A stretch of 64,000 bases of DNA, from contig JAFLEE010000011.1 in assembly GCA_017302015.1 (NCBI GenBank), forward strand, positions 1-64,000. Reading direction: 5' to 3'. The position numbers were made by a program, and so were the translations under genes. Within the stretch, counting starts at the first letter, position 1. Every line of letters starts with the position of its first letter. Below are positions 36,261-46,365 of the stretch, in pieces. The notes beneath the pieces are model-generated. The model did not search any database, was not told the DNA's origin, and saw nothing but the letters and a program-made list of their open reading frames with translations. This stretch comes from Spirochaetota bacterium. Lineage in GTDB: Bacteria > Spirochaetota > UBA12135 > COTS27 > JAFLEE01.

Positions 36261-36626
36261 TTGTTGGCCGTCCAGGATTATACGTCCCTTGTGGTCAGTG
36301 TGGCCTTCATTGCCCTATATGGGATTTTTCAGGCCCTTCGGTTTGGGCTTGAGAATGGCAGGACAATTCCTAACCTAGTCGCGAGCCTTCTGTGCGCATG
36401 GGCCATCATGGCTTTCATTCTCTTGGTATACCGCAAGAAACTTGGCGCCGGCGACATGCTTCTTCTGCGGCTATCCGCTATTGGAAGCGGCTTCACCGGC
36501 CTCTTTTCGGGACTTCTAATGGCATCCCTTGGGGACCTCGCCATGTGGCTGTCCGCACGATTTCAAATCGTATCTCCATGCGAAACTTCAGGATCCCCTT
36601 CGTACCCTCAGCCCATTCGCCGATAA
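36261..36626 (+). pseudogene. Small membrane protein, 3' end replaced by an IS end
   Basis: About 120 codons starting at a TTG, with two to three hydrophobic helices (TSLVVSVAFIALYGIFQALR; AWAIMAFILLVYRKK; a Gly/Ser-rich third). The last residues (SYPQPIRR) are read from the IS end that begins at 36609, so the gene has been cut. No family is recognised, and the true start may be missing too. Confidence 0.4.
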
Positions 36627-36935
36627 TTTGAGAAAAACCGTTAGATAATTTCGAATCCCATGAATGCGCCCGCCTCTCTTGCCAGCCCGAATCCTTCTTG
36701 CGGTGGTATCGCGGTTGCCTCACTCACATGGGGGTGTTTCTTCGGGCCGGCAGAGGCATTTCAAGTTGGTGGCCAGGCATTTTCGTACAGCTTGAGATAT
36801 CTGCCCCCTGAATCGACTCGGATCCGGTATGGCTCCGTGGAAAACCTCAAAGGGTGTATTGCCGAAAAGGGCCGTATGCGGCCGATTGTTGTAATCGGCG
36901 ATCGCGGTCGGCAAGAACGCGTTCATGACTTATGT
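36609..36935 (-). mobile_element. IS copy 2: solo 3' end with transposase C-terminus
   Basis: Closely matches copy 1 (29189-29495) over about 300 bp. The minus strand reads the transposase tail FLPTAIADYNNRPHTALFGN, with the usual integrase C-terminal YNxRPHxAL motif, up to the stop at 36720. The element edge begins CAGCCCATTC with TTTGAGAAAAA. The rest of the transposase is absent beyond about 36935, so the copy is a dead remnant. Confidence 0.75.
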
Positions 36936-37213
36936 CTCAGCAAGATCGCTCCCAAGGGCCTGGTTGAAGTCCAGATGGCACCATCTGGCAAAGGTGGACG
37001 GCATATGACACCGCACTTCGGTCGGCAAGCGCCAGGCCGAGGCTAACTTCGCTGGAAACTTGGTCTATCTAGTCTCCCACTTATGGGTCAAGCCATACCC
37101 AAAGACTTTACCTTTGGTTCTCCAAGCCTTTGGTAATAAAATGACCTCTGTCCTTGTGCCGACCAGGCTCGGGAGAGGCGTGTTGGTTAGGATACGCCTA
37201 CAAAGGGATTTTG

Positions 37214-38479
37214 ATGCGCATCTTTTATTACCTGTTCTCTCCGCCAAACCACCAGGGCTCCACGCAGGCGCTAACCTATGAACTGCGGCGGGGGGTGATG
37301 GAAGCCGCTCGGGCCCACGGGGCTTCACTCACCGTGGCCGAACCGGGCTTGGATCTGGCGACCTGGGTGGCCGCCGGCTCGTGGAAATCCTATGATGGGG
37401 CCCTGGGAACGGTGCCTGCTCGGGCCGAGGCCCTGATGCGAGCCTGGGATGGCCTTCAGGACCTGCTTCCCTGTGTCAACCTCATGGGCACTTCTACCAG
37501 GGCCGTATCGCATTATGTGCGCTGCAATGAGGCCGCGGGTATCCGCGCCTTGGTTGCCCACTTGGCCTCGGTCGGTCATCGCCGACTCGGCTACCTGGGG
37601 TCCGAGTCTGGGTTGCACGCTGAACTGCGCTTCCAGGCCTTTGTCTCAGAGGTACGGAATGCGGGGTTAAGCGCGCACCCCAACTGGGTCGCCTCTGCCT
37701 GCCAGGCTGCCCAGGGCCGATACGGACACCCCCCACGGCTATCACCGCTAGGTCTGACCCAGGCGACCCCAAATTGGGCCGAGCGCTCCCAGGCCGCCCT
37801 TGCCTGGTGGCTGGGCCGCCGGGGACCCGGCAGGCCAACCGCCCTTGTCTGTGAGCATGACCGGCTCGCGTGGATGGTCTATGAGGCTGCGCGGGATCTC
37901 GGTTGGCATTTGCCGGCGGACCTCGCCCTCACCGGTTTCGATGACCAGGCCGTGGCCTTTGAGCCCTACGGTTACAATATCCTCACCACGATCCGCCAGG
38001 ATTTCGCCCTGCTCGGCCAACGGGCCGTGGAATTGCTCATCGACATCCTGGAACGCGCCCCTCGCAAGGTGAAGACGGTCCAGGTGCCCGGGGAATTGGT
38101 GGTGCGCCTGTCGACCTCACCGGGGCAGGCGGCTCGGCCCACCGTGGGAAGCGATGCCTATTTTCGCCGCATGGCCCGCGAGGTGCTCAACACCGCCCCC
38201 ACCGCGGCTGCGGCGGCAAGCCGGCTGGCCGCCACCCTAGACCTCACACCGGCTTATGTGCGCACCCGCTTTCGGAAGTTGTTCGCCTGCCCCCTGGCCG
38301 AGCAATTGGCGCGAGAACGCATTGCCCAGGCGGCCTTCCTGCTAAGCCATACCAAACGACCTATCCAGGAGATCTATACCAGCCTGGGTTTTCACCACCA
38401 CCAAACTTTTGTGAAGTTCTTTAAGCGCTTCCAGGGCACTACTCCCCGGGCTTGGCGCACAAGCGCCCCAGGGGGATAA
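37214..38479 (+). CDS. XylR-type regulator: LacI-like sensor fused to AraC DNA-binding domain
   Basis: This 421-residue protein starts MRIFYYLFSPPNHQ. Residues 1-280 form a LacI/ribose-binding-like sensor (IRALVAHLASVGHRRLGYLG; PTALVCEHDRLAWMVYEAA; PADLALTGFDDQ). Residues 315-421 are an AraC double HTH (AATLDLTPAYVRTRFRKLF; IYTSLGFHHHQTFVKFFKRF). The same arrangement as XylR of enterobacteria is common in PVC bacteria, but the sugar is not known to be xylose here. It lies directly before an LVIVD-repeat gene and a GH5 gene on the same strand, its likely targets. Confidence 0.85.
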   Translation: MRIFYYLFSPPNHQGSTQALTYELRRGVMEAARAHGASLTVAEPGLDLATWVAAGSWKSYDGALGTVPARAEALMRAWDGLQDLLPCVNLMGTSTRAVSHYVRCNEAAGIRALVAHLASVGHRRLGYLGSESGLHAELRFQAFVSEVRNAGLSAHPNWVASACQAAQGRYGHPPRLSPLGLTQATPNWAERSQAALAWWLGRRGPGRPTALVCEHDRLAWMVYEAARDLGWHLPADLALTGFDDQAVAFEPYGYNILTTIRQDFALLGQRAVELLIDILERAPRKVKTVQVPGELVVRLSTSPGQAARPTVGSDAYFRRMAREVLNTAPTAAAAASRLAATLDLTPAYVRTRFRKLFACPLAEQLARERIAQAAFLLSHTKRPIQEIYTSLGFHHHQTFVKFFKRFQGTTPRAWRTSAPGG

Positions 38480-38561
38480 CACGTTTTAGTTGGATTTCCA
38501 ACGCGTGGGCGTTGGCCCCGGTGCAGCCTGGAAAGGCTAACCTTGGGCATGCGAGGCAACG

Positions 38562-40646
38562 ATGACACCGCGAAGGAAAATGGCCTTCGGCCCGCCGCGC
38601 GCATGGCTAGGCGCCCTGGCCCTGGCAGTTGGAGCAGGGCTCATGGCTGAGACCAAACCCCTAGGCCCGGACCCGGAGGGCCGTAGCTACGGTCCAGAAC
38701 TGGCCCGGGTGGGGTCTGTGGATACCGGTCCCCTCATGGCAGTGGCTATTTCCCAGGGATATCTGTACGCGGCTGGGGTGAAGGGGCTCATGATTTTCTC
38801 GCTGGGGCAGCCTCGCGCCCCACGGCTGGTGGGCAGCCTGGCTGGGTTGGGGAAACCACGGCAACTAGTGGTGAGTGGCCGGCTTGCCCTGGTCAGCGCT
38901 CGGGAGAATGGCCTCTTTGTGGTCGAGGTTAGTGACCCGACCCGGCCCCGGCTGCTGGCCCAGTACGACAGCATCGAACTGGCCACCGGGGTGGCCCTGA
39001 GTGGCGAGGTGGTGCTTCTGGCTTGCCGCCAGTTCGGGGTTGAGATCGTAGACCTCAGGGATCCAAGCCAGCCCCGCCATCTGGGAGTGGTGCGCACCGG
39101 TGAGGCCCAATCAGTTACCGCCCACCGGGGCATCGGCTATGCAGGGGTCTGGGGCACCCGCGAGGTGGTGAGTTTTGACCTAACGGACCCACGGGCCCCC
39201 CGCGTGCTTGCCCGTATTCCCCTCGATGGCTTCGGCGACGGGCTCTGCGTGGCGGGCGAGTATCTGCTTGCAGCCACTGGGCACCACACCCGAGATTGGA
39301 AGTACTTACCGACGGGCAACCCAGATGACCCCGGTTTCGGGCGCGGACACGGTCTTGAGGTCTTCTCCCTGCAGGATCCGGCCCGCCCCCGCTTGGTCTC
39401 CCGGTTCAAACTCCCTCGCCTGTACTCCCTGCACTGGGACATGTGGGGGGTGGAAGCCCGCGGCCACTGGGCCTTCGTCGGCGACACCCATAACGGTTTG
39501 TGTCTCGTGGACTTAAGGAATCCCGGGTCACCCGTGGCCTGTGGCTGGCACCGTCTGCCACCGCGCGAGGCCGGGGGCCAGCCCGAGGCTATCGGGGGTT
39601 TCGCCGTGGGAAAGGGGGTGGTCTACCTCGCCGGCGGCTATAGCGGCCTGGTGGTGGTCGACGCCGAGGGTTACACCCCACCCGCGGTGCCTGAGAGTGA
39701 TCCTGGCCCCCAGATACCGGCGCCGTCGCCCGCAACGGATGCACGTTTTCTTACATTGGCGAGTGAAGGTCAAGTCCATAGCGTGGCCGTCGATCCCCAG
39801 GCCGGGCTAGCCTACCTGGCCAGCGGGAACGCAGGGGTGGAGGTCTGGCGCACGGGAGCGACGTGGACCTTCCTCGCTCGACACCCGATGGCGGGTATCG
39901 CCTATGATGTGGCCCTGCGACCCGGGCAGGTCCTGGTCGCCGAAGGCCTGGGTGGCCTGGGCACCTATGCACCAGACGGGGCGGGTGGACTACGGCTACT
40001 GGCCCGCTACCAACCAGGCGAGACAGTGAAGCAGGTGGTGGCGCCAGCGGGTATGCCCTATGTGCTGCTGCACGTGGGGATCAACCTGCTTCAAATCATC
40101 GATATGAGCCGACCCGAGACTCCACGTGTGTTACTCGAAGACCGGCAACTGGGGCCCCTCTACGGCCGACAGATCAGCGGCGGACTTTTACAGGGCCGCT
40201 ACGCCTCGTGCTTCTGGCAGGTAGGTGGTTTTCGCTGGTATGACCTCGCCGCCGAGGGAGGGCCACGCAAGTTACCCGAGGAACTCAGCGGTAGTTTGGG
40301 TTACCAGAATGGCATGGCCATGCTGGCAGATCGGGCCCTCGTCAGTTACCGGCAGGGCTATTGTCTAGTCGAGCGCACCGCCCGCACCCATGTGGCCCAG
40401 TTGCCCCGCATCACCCTCAGTGGGGTGAACCTCGATGGCAAGCCAGTAATCGACGGGGATACCCTCTACCTCTCGGAACGCGGGGAAGGGCGGGTTACCG
40501 CCGTGGATATCCACGACCCATCTAGGCCGGCTCTTCGCTGGCAGATAGAGTTAACCGGTCACCCGGGCCCGGTGGTGCCGTGGCAGGGCGGGGTGCTCAT
40601 CCCGGCGGGCTACCAGGGCTTGCTGGTGTATCATCCAAAGGAATGA
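38562..40646 (+). CDS. Secreted LVIVD-repeat beta-propeller protein
   Basis: The 694-residue protein has a signal peptide (about 1-29). It contains many repeats of the pattern DPxxPRLL / GLxVVDxxDP: GLFVVEVSDPTRPRLLAQ, GVEIVDLRDPSQPRHLG, GLCLVDLRNPGSP, GLVVVDAEG. These LVIVD repeats build beta-propellers. Activity is unknown; a polysaccharide-binding or scaffold role beside the GH5 enzyme is plausible. The stop overlaps the GH5 start (ATGA), so the two are translationally coupled. Confidence 0.75.
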   Translation: MTPRRKMAFGPPRAWLGALALAVGAGLMAETKPLGPDPEGRSYGPELARVGSVDTGPLMAVAISQGYLYAAGVKGLMIFSLGQPRAPRLVGSLAGLGKPRQLVVSGRLALVSARENGLFVVEVSDPTRPRLLAQYDSIELATGVALSGEVVLLACRQFGVEIVDLRDPSQPRHLGVVRTGEAQSVTAHRGIGYAGVWGTREVVSFDLTDPRAPRVLARIPLDGFGDGLCVAGEYLLAATGHHTRDWKYLPTGNPDDPGFGRGHGLEVFSLQDPARPRLVSRFKLPRLYSLHWDMWGVEARGHWAFVGDTHNGLCLVDLRNPGSPVACGWHRLPPREAGGQPEAIGGFAVGKGVVYLAGGYSGLVVVDAEGYTPPAVPESDPGPQIPAPSPATDARFLTLASEGQVHSVAVDPQAGLAYLASGNAGVEVWRTGATWTFLARHPMAGIAYDVALRPGQVLVAEGLGGLGTYAPDGAGGLRLLARYQPGETVKQVVAPAGMPYVLLHVGINLLQIIDMSRPETPRVLLEDRQLGPLYGRQISGGLLQGRYASCFWQVGGFRWYDLAAEGGPRKLPEELSGSLGYQNGMAMLADRALVSYRQGYCLVERTARTHVAQLPRITLSGVNLDGKPVIDGDTLYLSERGEGRVTAVDIHDPSRPALRWQIELTGHPGPVVPWQGGVLIPAGYQGLLVYHPKE

Positions 40647-41752
40647 CCATGCGCCTTTTCCGTCAGCCGTTTTCCACTCTTATACCTTTGGCCCTGGTAG
40701 CCACCCTGGCAGCCCATGCCCCGCTAGAGCGCGCCGAACCGCCCTCCAGGCTCTGCGGTTTCCAAAGCACCCGTGTGGGCAGCCGACCCCTGGCCGCCGA
40801 CTTCGCTGCCATGGCCACCTGGGGCGCTAGATTGGTACGCCTGCAGGTGTGGCCTGTATATGAGGCCCGCAGCCGCCAGCAGGCGCTTTGGGAAGCCTGG
40901 CCCGGCTTGCTCACGACCGTGGTTGGCGAGGTGCAGGCCGCGGGGGCCGCAGGCCTCAAGGTCATCATCGATCTGCACGAGCCACCGCTAATGGGGGTCG
41001 ACGGGCAGACCGCCGCAGCCTGGCATCACCCTGATATGGCCCCCAATCTGAACCGCTTGTGGGGAGACCTAGCCCGGGCCCTCAAACCGTTTGGCGCTCT
41101 GATATATGGGTATGACCTGCTCAATGAGCCACTGGATCGCGGGCAGATGCCCAAGGCGCCCAGGGAGTGGCGGCCTCTGGCAGTGCAGGTGCTCACCATC
41201 ATCCGGGCCATTGATCCACAAGTCTGGCTCATCTACGAAAGCGGCCCGGGCGGCATGTGCTGGGGCCTTGAGGGGTTGGAGCCCCTTCCCGACGCTAGGG
41301 TCATCTACAGCCCGCACTATTACTCCCCCCACGCCTTCACCCACCAGGGCATCAGCACCGTGGCCGGAACCGACCTACAGCAGGCGATGCTTAAGGTAGA
41401 CCTGCACTACCCAGGAACTATCGGTGGCCAGGTATGGGACGCTGAAGCCCACCGGCGGACCATGGCCCCCATCCTTGCATTCCAACGCAAGCACAGGGTG
41501 CCAATCCTCATTGGTGAGTTCAGTGTTATCCGTTGGGCGCCGGGAACCTCAGGAGAAGACTGGCTGCGCGATGTCACCGGACTATTCGCCGAGTATGGCT
41601 GGTCCTGGTGCTACCACGCATTCCGAGAATTCCATGGCTGGAGTCTGGAGCACGACGGGGCGATGTGGGTTAAGGGGCAGCCCGACCCGGCACCGAGTCC
41701 CGTAACCACAGCCCGTGCCCGGGTCATCCGCGAGCGTTTGGTGGAGCAGTAA
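40643..41752 (+). CDS. Secreted GH5 cellulase-family glycoside hydrolase
   Basis: This 369-residue protein begins MTMRLFRQPFSTLIPLALV with a signal peptide of about 30 residues. The barrel shows the GH5 pattern: LKVIIDLHEPP, the acid/base E162 in YDLLNEPLD, VIYSPHYYSPH, and the nucleophile E292 in PILIGEFSV. Family 5 enzymes cleave beta-1,4-glucans, mannans or related glycans; the exact substrate cannot be read. Its ATG overlaps the stop of the LVIVD gene. It is the last gene of the XylR-type unit. Confidence 0.88.
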   Translation: MTMRLFRQPFSTLIPLALVATLAAHAPLERAEPPSRLCGFQSTRVGSRPLAADFAAMATWGARLVRLQVWPVYEARSRQQALWEAWPGLLTTVVGEVQAAGAAGLKVIIDLHEPPLMGVDGQTAAAWHHPDMAPNLNRLWGDLARALKPFGALIYGYDLLNEPLDRGQMPKAPREWRPLAVQVLTIIRAIDPQVWLIYESGPGGMCWGLEGLEPLPDARVIYSPHYYSPHAFTHQGISTVAGTDLQQAMLKVDLHYPGTIGGQVWDAEAHRRTMAPILAFQRKHRVPILIGEFSVIRWAPGTSGEDWLRDVTGLFAEYGWSWCYHAFREFHGWSLEHDGAMWVKGQPDPAPSPVTTARARVIRERLVEQ

Positions 41753-41762
41753 GCCTGCCGGC

Positions 41763-42313
41763 TTATACGAAGGGCTTCTGGATGATGGCCTGGAATTTTT
41801 CGCAGGGGTCGTTGCCCTCGTGGCAGAATGCGAGGTCGAGGTGCGCCAGTGTCTCCCTCATGGGGGTCGCAAAGGTCCCGATGTGGGGGAGCATTCCCGG
41901 GAGAGCACCGTGCGGATTGCTGCCTGTGCGCCTTTCAATTTCTGCCACAGGCGCCAGAAGGTTGAGAGGCTGAGGTCGTGCTGGGCGGCCACGGCGTAGA
42001 CTGCCTTCTCGATGGAGAGTCCGGCGAGGATTCCCGAGAGAAATGCCCAGGCGACGGCCGTGCCGACCTTCAGCCCGACGAGGCAGTGGCTGAGGAAAAG
42101 GGAGAACGTGCGTCCGCAGCCTGGGCGTCGGGTGCGGTCTGAGCAGAAGATACGGCGGGCTCTCACAGAGGGGTGGTGCTTCTCATCCTGACCCCGGAGG
42201 TAGCCGTGGAGGCTGAGGGTGCCGACCCGGCGGAAGAAGGGGCAGACCTTAAGTTTGAGGTTGTGGCCGATGGCGGGGAACTGGTCGTGGGTTACGAACT
42301 TCCAGGGGTCCAC
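41763..42313 (-). pseudogene. Zinc-ribbon transposase-like protein with a frameshift
   Basis: The first frame, from MDPWKFVTHDQFPAIGHNLK, holds a damaged zinc ribbon: CPFF where CPxC is expected, then RARRIFCSDRTRRPGCGRTF. A helical part follows (GLSIEKAVYAVAAQHDLSLS, TFWRLWQKLK). Near 41885 the frame changes, and the tail ETLAHLDLAFCHEGNDP...EKFQAIIQKPFV is in another frame. The zinc ribbon with RTFS is typical of transposase-like proteins, but the family name is not certain. The Cys loss and the frameshift indicate decay. Confidence 0.55.
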
Positions 42314-42516
42314 ATCTCGGAGGTCGGCTCAGGTTCGTCCCGAATTAAGGGGGTATGCGGGGGTGGAGAATCCTATGGGAATACGGTAGGAATCGGGGGG
42401 GTTATAGGACCGGAGCTCGGGACGTAACAGCCAGTTCTTTCCGATTCTGTCTCCCCATCGCCCAGTGCGGTGCACCGCACTTACCCAAACAGAGCGACAG
42501 AAGGTAAAATTCTTTC

Positions 42517-43389
42517 GTGTACCTCTACCACCGCGAAGCCATCGACGCCGCCACGACCCTTGAGTTTCATCGTCGTGAACACCGGCCCCTGGTCCACCCC
42601 GCCCTCGTTCAGGTGGGCCGCCTGGTGTCAAAGGGCAAGCGAGTCATGCAACCGCACGTGCACCGAACGCACGAGTTCATCCAGGTGCGCCGGGGCGTCT
42701 ACCGATGCTGGGTCAACGGGGACCGGCTGACGCTCGGGCTCGGAGATATCCTGATTCTCACCCCGGGCGACAGCCATCGGGATGAGTACCGCCCCGGTCT
42801 TGATTTCCACTCGCTCTATTTCGAGTTCACCACGGAAAACCGGGTGCCTCTTCCCGACCTTTGCCTGCTCAAAGCGGGATTACCCGCCGCGGCCCACCGG
42901 CTTCGGCTCCCCCGCCTGCTGAGCCGGCTTGACGGGGCCCTTTTGCCCCGGCCAGTCGGGCCCTGTGATGAAGCCGCCCTGGAAGGGACCGCCGTTTCCT
43001 GGCTATGGTCGGCGGTGGGCAGTATTCCCCGGCGTTTTCTGTCAGAGTCTTTCGCCTCGCTTCTCGACCGGCAGGAACTGGGCGGAGAGATTTTAAGTTA
43101 CCTCCGGGGGCAAGTGACGGGGCGCCCCTCGGTCGCCGAAATGGCCCGGGCCTTGGGCATGGGCGAGAGCGCTTTCGCCCATGCCTGCACACGGCTTTTG
43201 GGCCACTCGCCCCGGGTCCTTCTTGAACAGGTCAAGATGACCGAAGGCCTGCGACTTCTTACGGAATCACGGGAAAAGGTCGAGGCCATCGCCCAGCGTC
43301 TCGGGTATTCAAACCCATTCCATTTTTCCCGCGCCTTTAAAAAGGTCACGGGCAAAGCCCCCGTGCATTTTCGAAAAGCGCAGCATTGA
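42517..43389 (+). CDS. AraC-family transcriptional regulator
   Basis: The protein has 290 residues and starts at GTG 42517, with AAGG about 12 bases upstream. The sensor is a cupin (HVHRTHEFIQVRRGVYRCWV; LGLGDILILTPGDSHRDEY). The C-terminal part carries the double HTH (VAEMARALGMGESAFAHACT; IAQRLGYSNPFHFSRAFKKV). It heads the plus-strand unit with the two paralogous unknown proteins and the TIM-barrel protein, and is their likely regulator. Confidence 0.9.
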   Translation: MYLYHREAIDAATTLEFHRREHRPLVHPALVQVGRLVSKGKRVMQPHVHRTHEFIQVRRGVYRCWVNGDRLTLGLGDILILTPGDSHRDEYRPGLDFHSLYFEFTTENRVPLPDLCLLKAGLPAAAHRLRLPRLLSRLDGALLPRPVGPCDEAALEGTAVSWLWSAVGSIPRRFLSESFASLLDRQELGGEILSYLRGQVTGRPSVAEMARALGMGESAFAHACTRLLGHSPRVLLEQVKMTEGLRLLTESREKVEAIAQRLGYSNPFHFSRAFKKVTGKAPVHFRKAQH

Positions 43390-43511
43390 CAGATTTATCC
43401 CGGATTTCACGGCCCGGGCGAATGGTCCCGGCTGCCAGGTGCAGGAAACGGACGCCCCATGCAGGATCAGCTATGGCCGAAACAGTGGCTTGGGGTTAAA
43501 GTTCTCTGGTC

Positions 43512-45305
43512 ATGCATCGAATGAGACGAACCCAGCATCTTTTCTCCTGGCGATTCCCCCGGAGAGCGATCGGGTTCATCCTGGTCATGGCGGCCCTTTG
43601 GGGCCAATCCCCCAATCCCATGGACCCCTGGCACCGGGCCCTGTGGGGTCGGTTCATGGGCGTCGATGGGGTGTTGCTCGACTATGCCGGCCCGAGCGGC
43701 GAGGTCGATCTGCCCACGCCCGAAGACTGTCGCCTGGGGAAACCCAATGCCCTGGCATGGTGGAGTCCCATCGAAAATGGGGCCTTCTTCACCGGTCTCT
43801 ACCTCGCCGGCCTTTGCCGCCGCCATGAACAAGGATCCAATGCCCAGGACCGGGAGAGGGCCCGGGTTCTGGCCCGCGGCCTTCTCTCCCTGGCCCGCAC
43901 CCGATCCGATTCGGGGTTCATCGCCCGGGGCCTTGCCCCGGATGGCATGGCTTTCCACACGGTCACTTCTTCGGACCAGATCGCCCCCTGGTTCTACGGC
44001 CTCTGGCGCTATCTTCGAAGCGGCCTGCCCCATGCCGATGAGCGCGTCGAGATCCTGGGGGTTTTTCGAAAGACGGCTGACGATCTTTACCGAGGTGGTT
44101 GGCAGATTCCCACGGGCCCAGGCATGCCCGCGGGAAGCACGTTTGGGAATTGGGTGTGGAAGGATTTTCGCGGGGCTCCCCGGCTTCTCTTCGTGTGCCG
44201 GGCCATGGCCGACCTCACCGGCGACCCCGTCTGGGAGGATCGCTACCGGCGCTACTGCGCCGAGACGCCCCTGCGCGCCCTGACCAACCGACTGGCCGTG
44301 ATCGCCGAGGGCATGGGACGCGACGTGCGTGGCGAAGACCCGGCCTTGGCGGAGAACTGCTGGGTCTACGTGGTGAGCCAGGCCATGGTGGCGGCCCTCC
44401 TTGAAATGGAAACCGATTCGGCCACGGCCCAGGCCTATCGAAAATCATTGGAGGCCACCGCCGCCCAGGTCTATCCTCTGCTGGCGGACATCCGGTTTTT
44501 CAGGAGCCTGCCGGTGTCGGTGGATTGGCGGTCCCTCAAATACTGGAAGGTCCAGGCATCTCCCAAGGAGGCCGAGGCCCTGGCCGCCCGGCAATACATC
44601 GATTGGATGTCGCCGGGACGCATGCACGAAACCCGCTTCATGCGCGAGCCTCTCTGCGCGGCGTGGATTTCCATGTTCGCCACCAACGCCGAATATCGAC
44701 GAAGGGCCCTCTGGACCCTGGGAACCGCCCGAGCCCTCTTGAACCCCGAGAAACTCACGACGTCGCTCTTCTTCGCCGGGGAATGCGCCTGGTATGAAGC
44801 CGTTGCCCGCGGGGCGAGTTCCCTGACCCCCTCGGCCCCGCCCGTGGTAGCCCATAGCGAAGGCGCCCCCGACTGGGTGGATGACCGGGAAATTCCCCCC
44901 TGGCTCGGGGCCCGATTCTCGCACTGGTCCTCCAGACCCACCCGATGCCGGGATAAGTTCGCGGTGGTGGGGGCCCCCGGAAGTTTTGAAGGGGCCGTGT
45001 ATCTGTCGGTGAAAAGGGGGCTTTCCACCCTGGCGTCAACCCCTTTTCAAATCACCCTGAGCCGTGGCGCGAAAGCCTTCCTGGTCGTTCATCAGATGGG
45101 TGGCTATGCCCCCGGGGCCCCCTGGATACCCACGACCGAAACCCTTTCCTGGTGCCCCAACCCCCAGACCACCAATATCGACCGGGTCTACGAAAACGAT
45201 CTTGCCGCCGGGTCGACCGTGACGATCCCCAGCCACACCGGTCGGGGCGAGACCAGTTACGGCATCCCCCACGGCCTCGCCTTGGTTCCAAATATCCAGA
45301 AATAA
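43512..45305 (+). CDS. Protein of unknown function, paralogue A, probable (alpha/alpha)6-barrel enzyme
   Basis: The protein has 597 residues with an N-terminal hydrophobic signal (about 15-35). It shares with the 46362-47648 protein the block LLDYAGPSGEVDLPTPEDCR followed by LGKPNALAWWSPIENGAFFT and GLYLAGL, as well as GFIARGL, SSDQ, P-WF-GLWRY and the C-terminal R-M-ETRF-REPL-AAW pattern. The many long helices with aromatic turns suggest an alpha-toroid glycosidase or polysaccharide lyase; this is inference. It carries about 100 extra C-terminal residues of beta type, absent from paralogue B. First enzyme gene after AraC. Confidence 0.6.
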   Translation: MHRMRRTQHLFSWRFPRRAIGFILVMAALWGQSPNPMDPWHRALWGRFMGVDGVLLDYAGPSGEVDLPTPEDCRLGKPNALAWWSPIENGAFFTGLYLAGLCRRHEQGSNAQDRERARVLARGLLSLARTRSDSGFIARGLAPDGMAFHTVTSSDQIAPWFYGLWRYLRSGLPHADERVEILGVFRKTADDLYRGGWQIPTGPGMPAGSTFGNWVWKDFRGAPRLLFVCRAMADLTGDPVWEDRYRRYCAETPLRALTNRLAVIAEGMGRDVRGEDPALAENCWVYVVSQAMVAALLEMETDSATAQAYRKSLEATAAQVYPLLADIRFFRSLPVSVDWRSLKYWKVQASPKEAEALAARQYIDWMSPGRMHETRFMREPLCAAWISMFATNAEYRRRALWTLGTARALLNPEKLTTSLFFAGECAWYEAVARGASSLTPSAPPVVAHSEGAPDWVDDREIPPWLGARFSHWSSRPTRCRDKFAVVGAPGSFEGAVYLSVKRGLSTLASTPFQITLSRGAKAFLVVHQMGGYAPGAPWIPTTETLSWCPNPQTTNIDRVYENDLAAGSTVTIPSHTGRGETSYGIPHGLALVPNIQK

Positions 45306-45345
45306 AAGGCGCCTCGGTTTTTCATTTGAATAGGAGTCTCCATTG

Positions 45346-46365
45346 ATGAAAAGAAATGCCCTCATGCTCTCGACCCTGGTCTGGGCCCTTTCGGCGGCTC
45401 CTTATGAAAAACCCCGGGGCGTTTATGTCGTTTTAGTAGGAGCCTCGGAGGCCCCCGAAGCCATGGCCCTGTTGACTCGACCCGAGGTCGATGGCGTCAC
45501 TTTTTACCAGGGCTGGCGCACCTTCGAGCCCCAGGAGGGCGCCTACCAATGGGAATCGTTCGACCAGGTGCTCCTGGCCGCCGAAAAAACCGGCAAGCGC
45601 TGCATCTTTTCGCTCAACGCCGGCAATTGGATCTCGAATTGGGTTTACGAAAAAGGGGTGAAGGCCCTGGGTTACCGCACCGGCGACGACTACATGACGG
45701 GCCGCATCGAGGTGTCGGACCATCGTTCGCCGGTGCCGTGGGACCCCGTCTTCCTGGGCACCTTCTCCAAAACCATCCGAGCCCTGGGCGGCCGCTACGG
45801 GACCCGGACGAACCTGGTGGCGGTGAACGTCACGGGGCCGGCCCCGGAAAACGGACTGGAACCCTGCATGTCCATGGGCGGCAAAGACGAAGCCCTCGTC
45901 CTTAACGGTTTCACCTACGAGCGCTTCGCCGGGGCCTGGGAAACCATGATCGATGTTTTCAGCCGGGCCTTTCCCCAGAAACGCCTGACCGTGTGCACCC
46001 ATGACATGTTCGGTTCCGCCCGGGATGGCCGGGCCTCGGCCATGATCCACCAATACGGGTTTTCCAATTTGGCGCCCCGCTATGGCATCTCGGCCCTCTT
46101 CGTCACCCACGACGCCTGGTTCGAGCCCTCCAATGAGTCGGTGAAAAACATCACCGCCTTTGCCGGCCGGGGCCACACGGGCATGCAACTCATTCGAAAG
46201 TATATGAAGAAAAACCTGCCCGCCGCCGACTTCGAGGCCGCTTTGGAGAAGGCCCAGACCATCGGCCGCGCCGACTGGGTAGAGGTCTTTAAAGACGATG
46301 CGCTTTATGCTCCCTACCGAGAGATCCTCAGCCGCACCCACCAGAAACTCCTGGCCATGCCATGA
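45346..46365 (+). CDS. Secreted TIM-barrel glycosidase-like protein (GH42-like)
   Basis: This 339-residue protein has a signal peptide (MKRNALMLSTLVWALSAAP). VDGVTFYQGWRTFEPQEGAY near the N-terminus is the opening of GH42/beta-galactosidase-like barrels. NVTGPAPENGLEP sits where the acid/base would be, though no classic NEP is present. I chose the ATG at 45346 (TAGGAG 9 bases before); a TTG three bases earlier is possible. Its end overlaps the paralogue B start as ATGA, so the two are made together. Substrate unknown. Confidence 0.6.
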   Translation: MKRNALMLSTLVWALSAAPYEKPRGVYVVLVGASEAPEAMALLTRPEVDGVTFYQGWRTFEPQEGAYQWESFDQVLLAAEKTGKRCIFSLNAGNWISNWVYEKGVKALGYRTGDDYMTGRIEVSDHRSPVPWDPVFLGTFSKTIRALGGRYGTRTNLVAVNVTGPAPENGLEPCMSMGGKDEALVLNGFTYERFAGAWETMIDVFSRAFPQKRLTVCTHDMFGSARDGRASAMIHQYGFSNLAPRYGISALFVTHDAWFEPSNESVKNITAFAGRGHTGMQLIRKYMKKNLPAADFEAALEKAQTIGRADWVEVFKDDALYAPYREILSRTHQKLLAMP

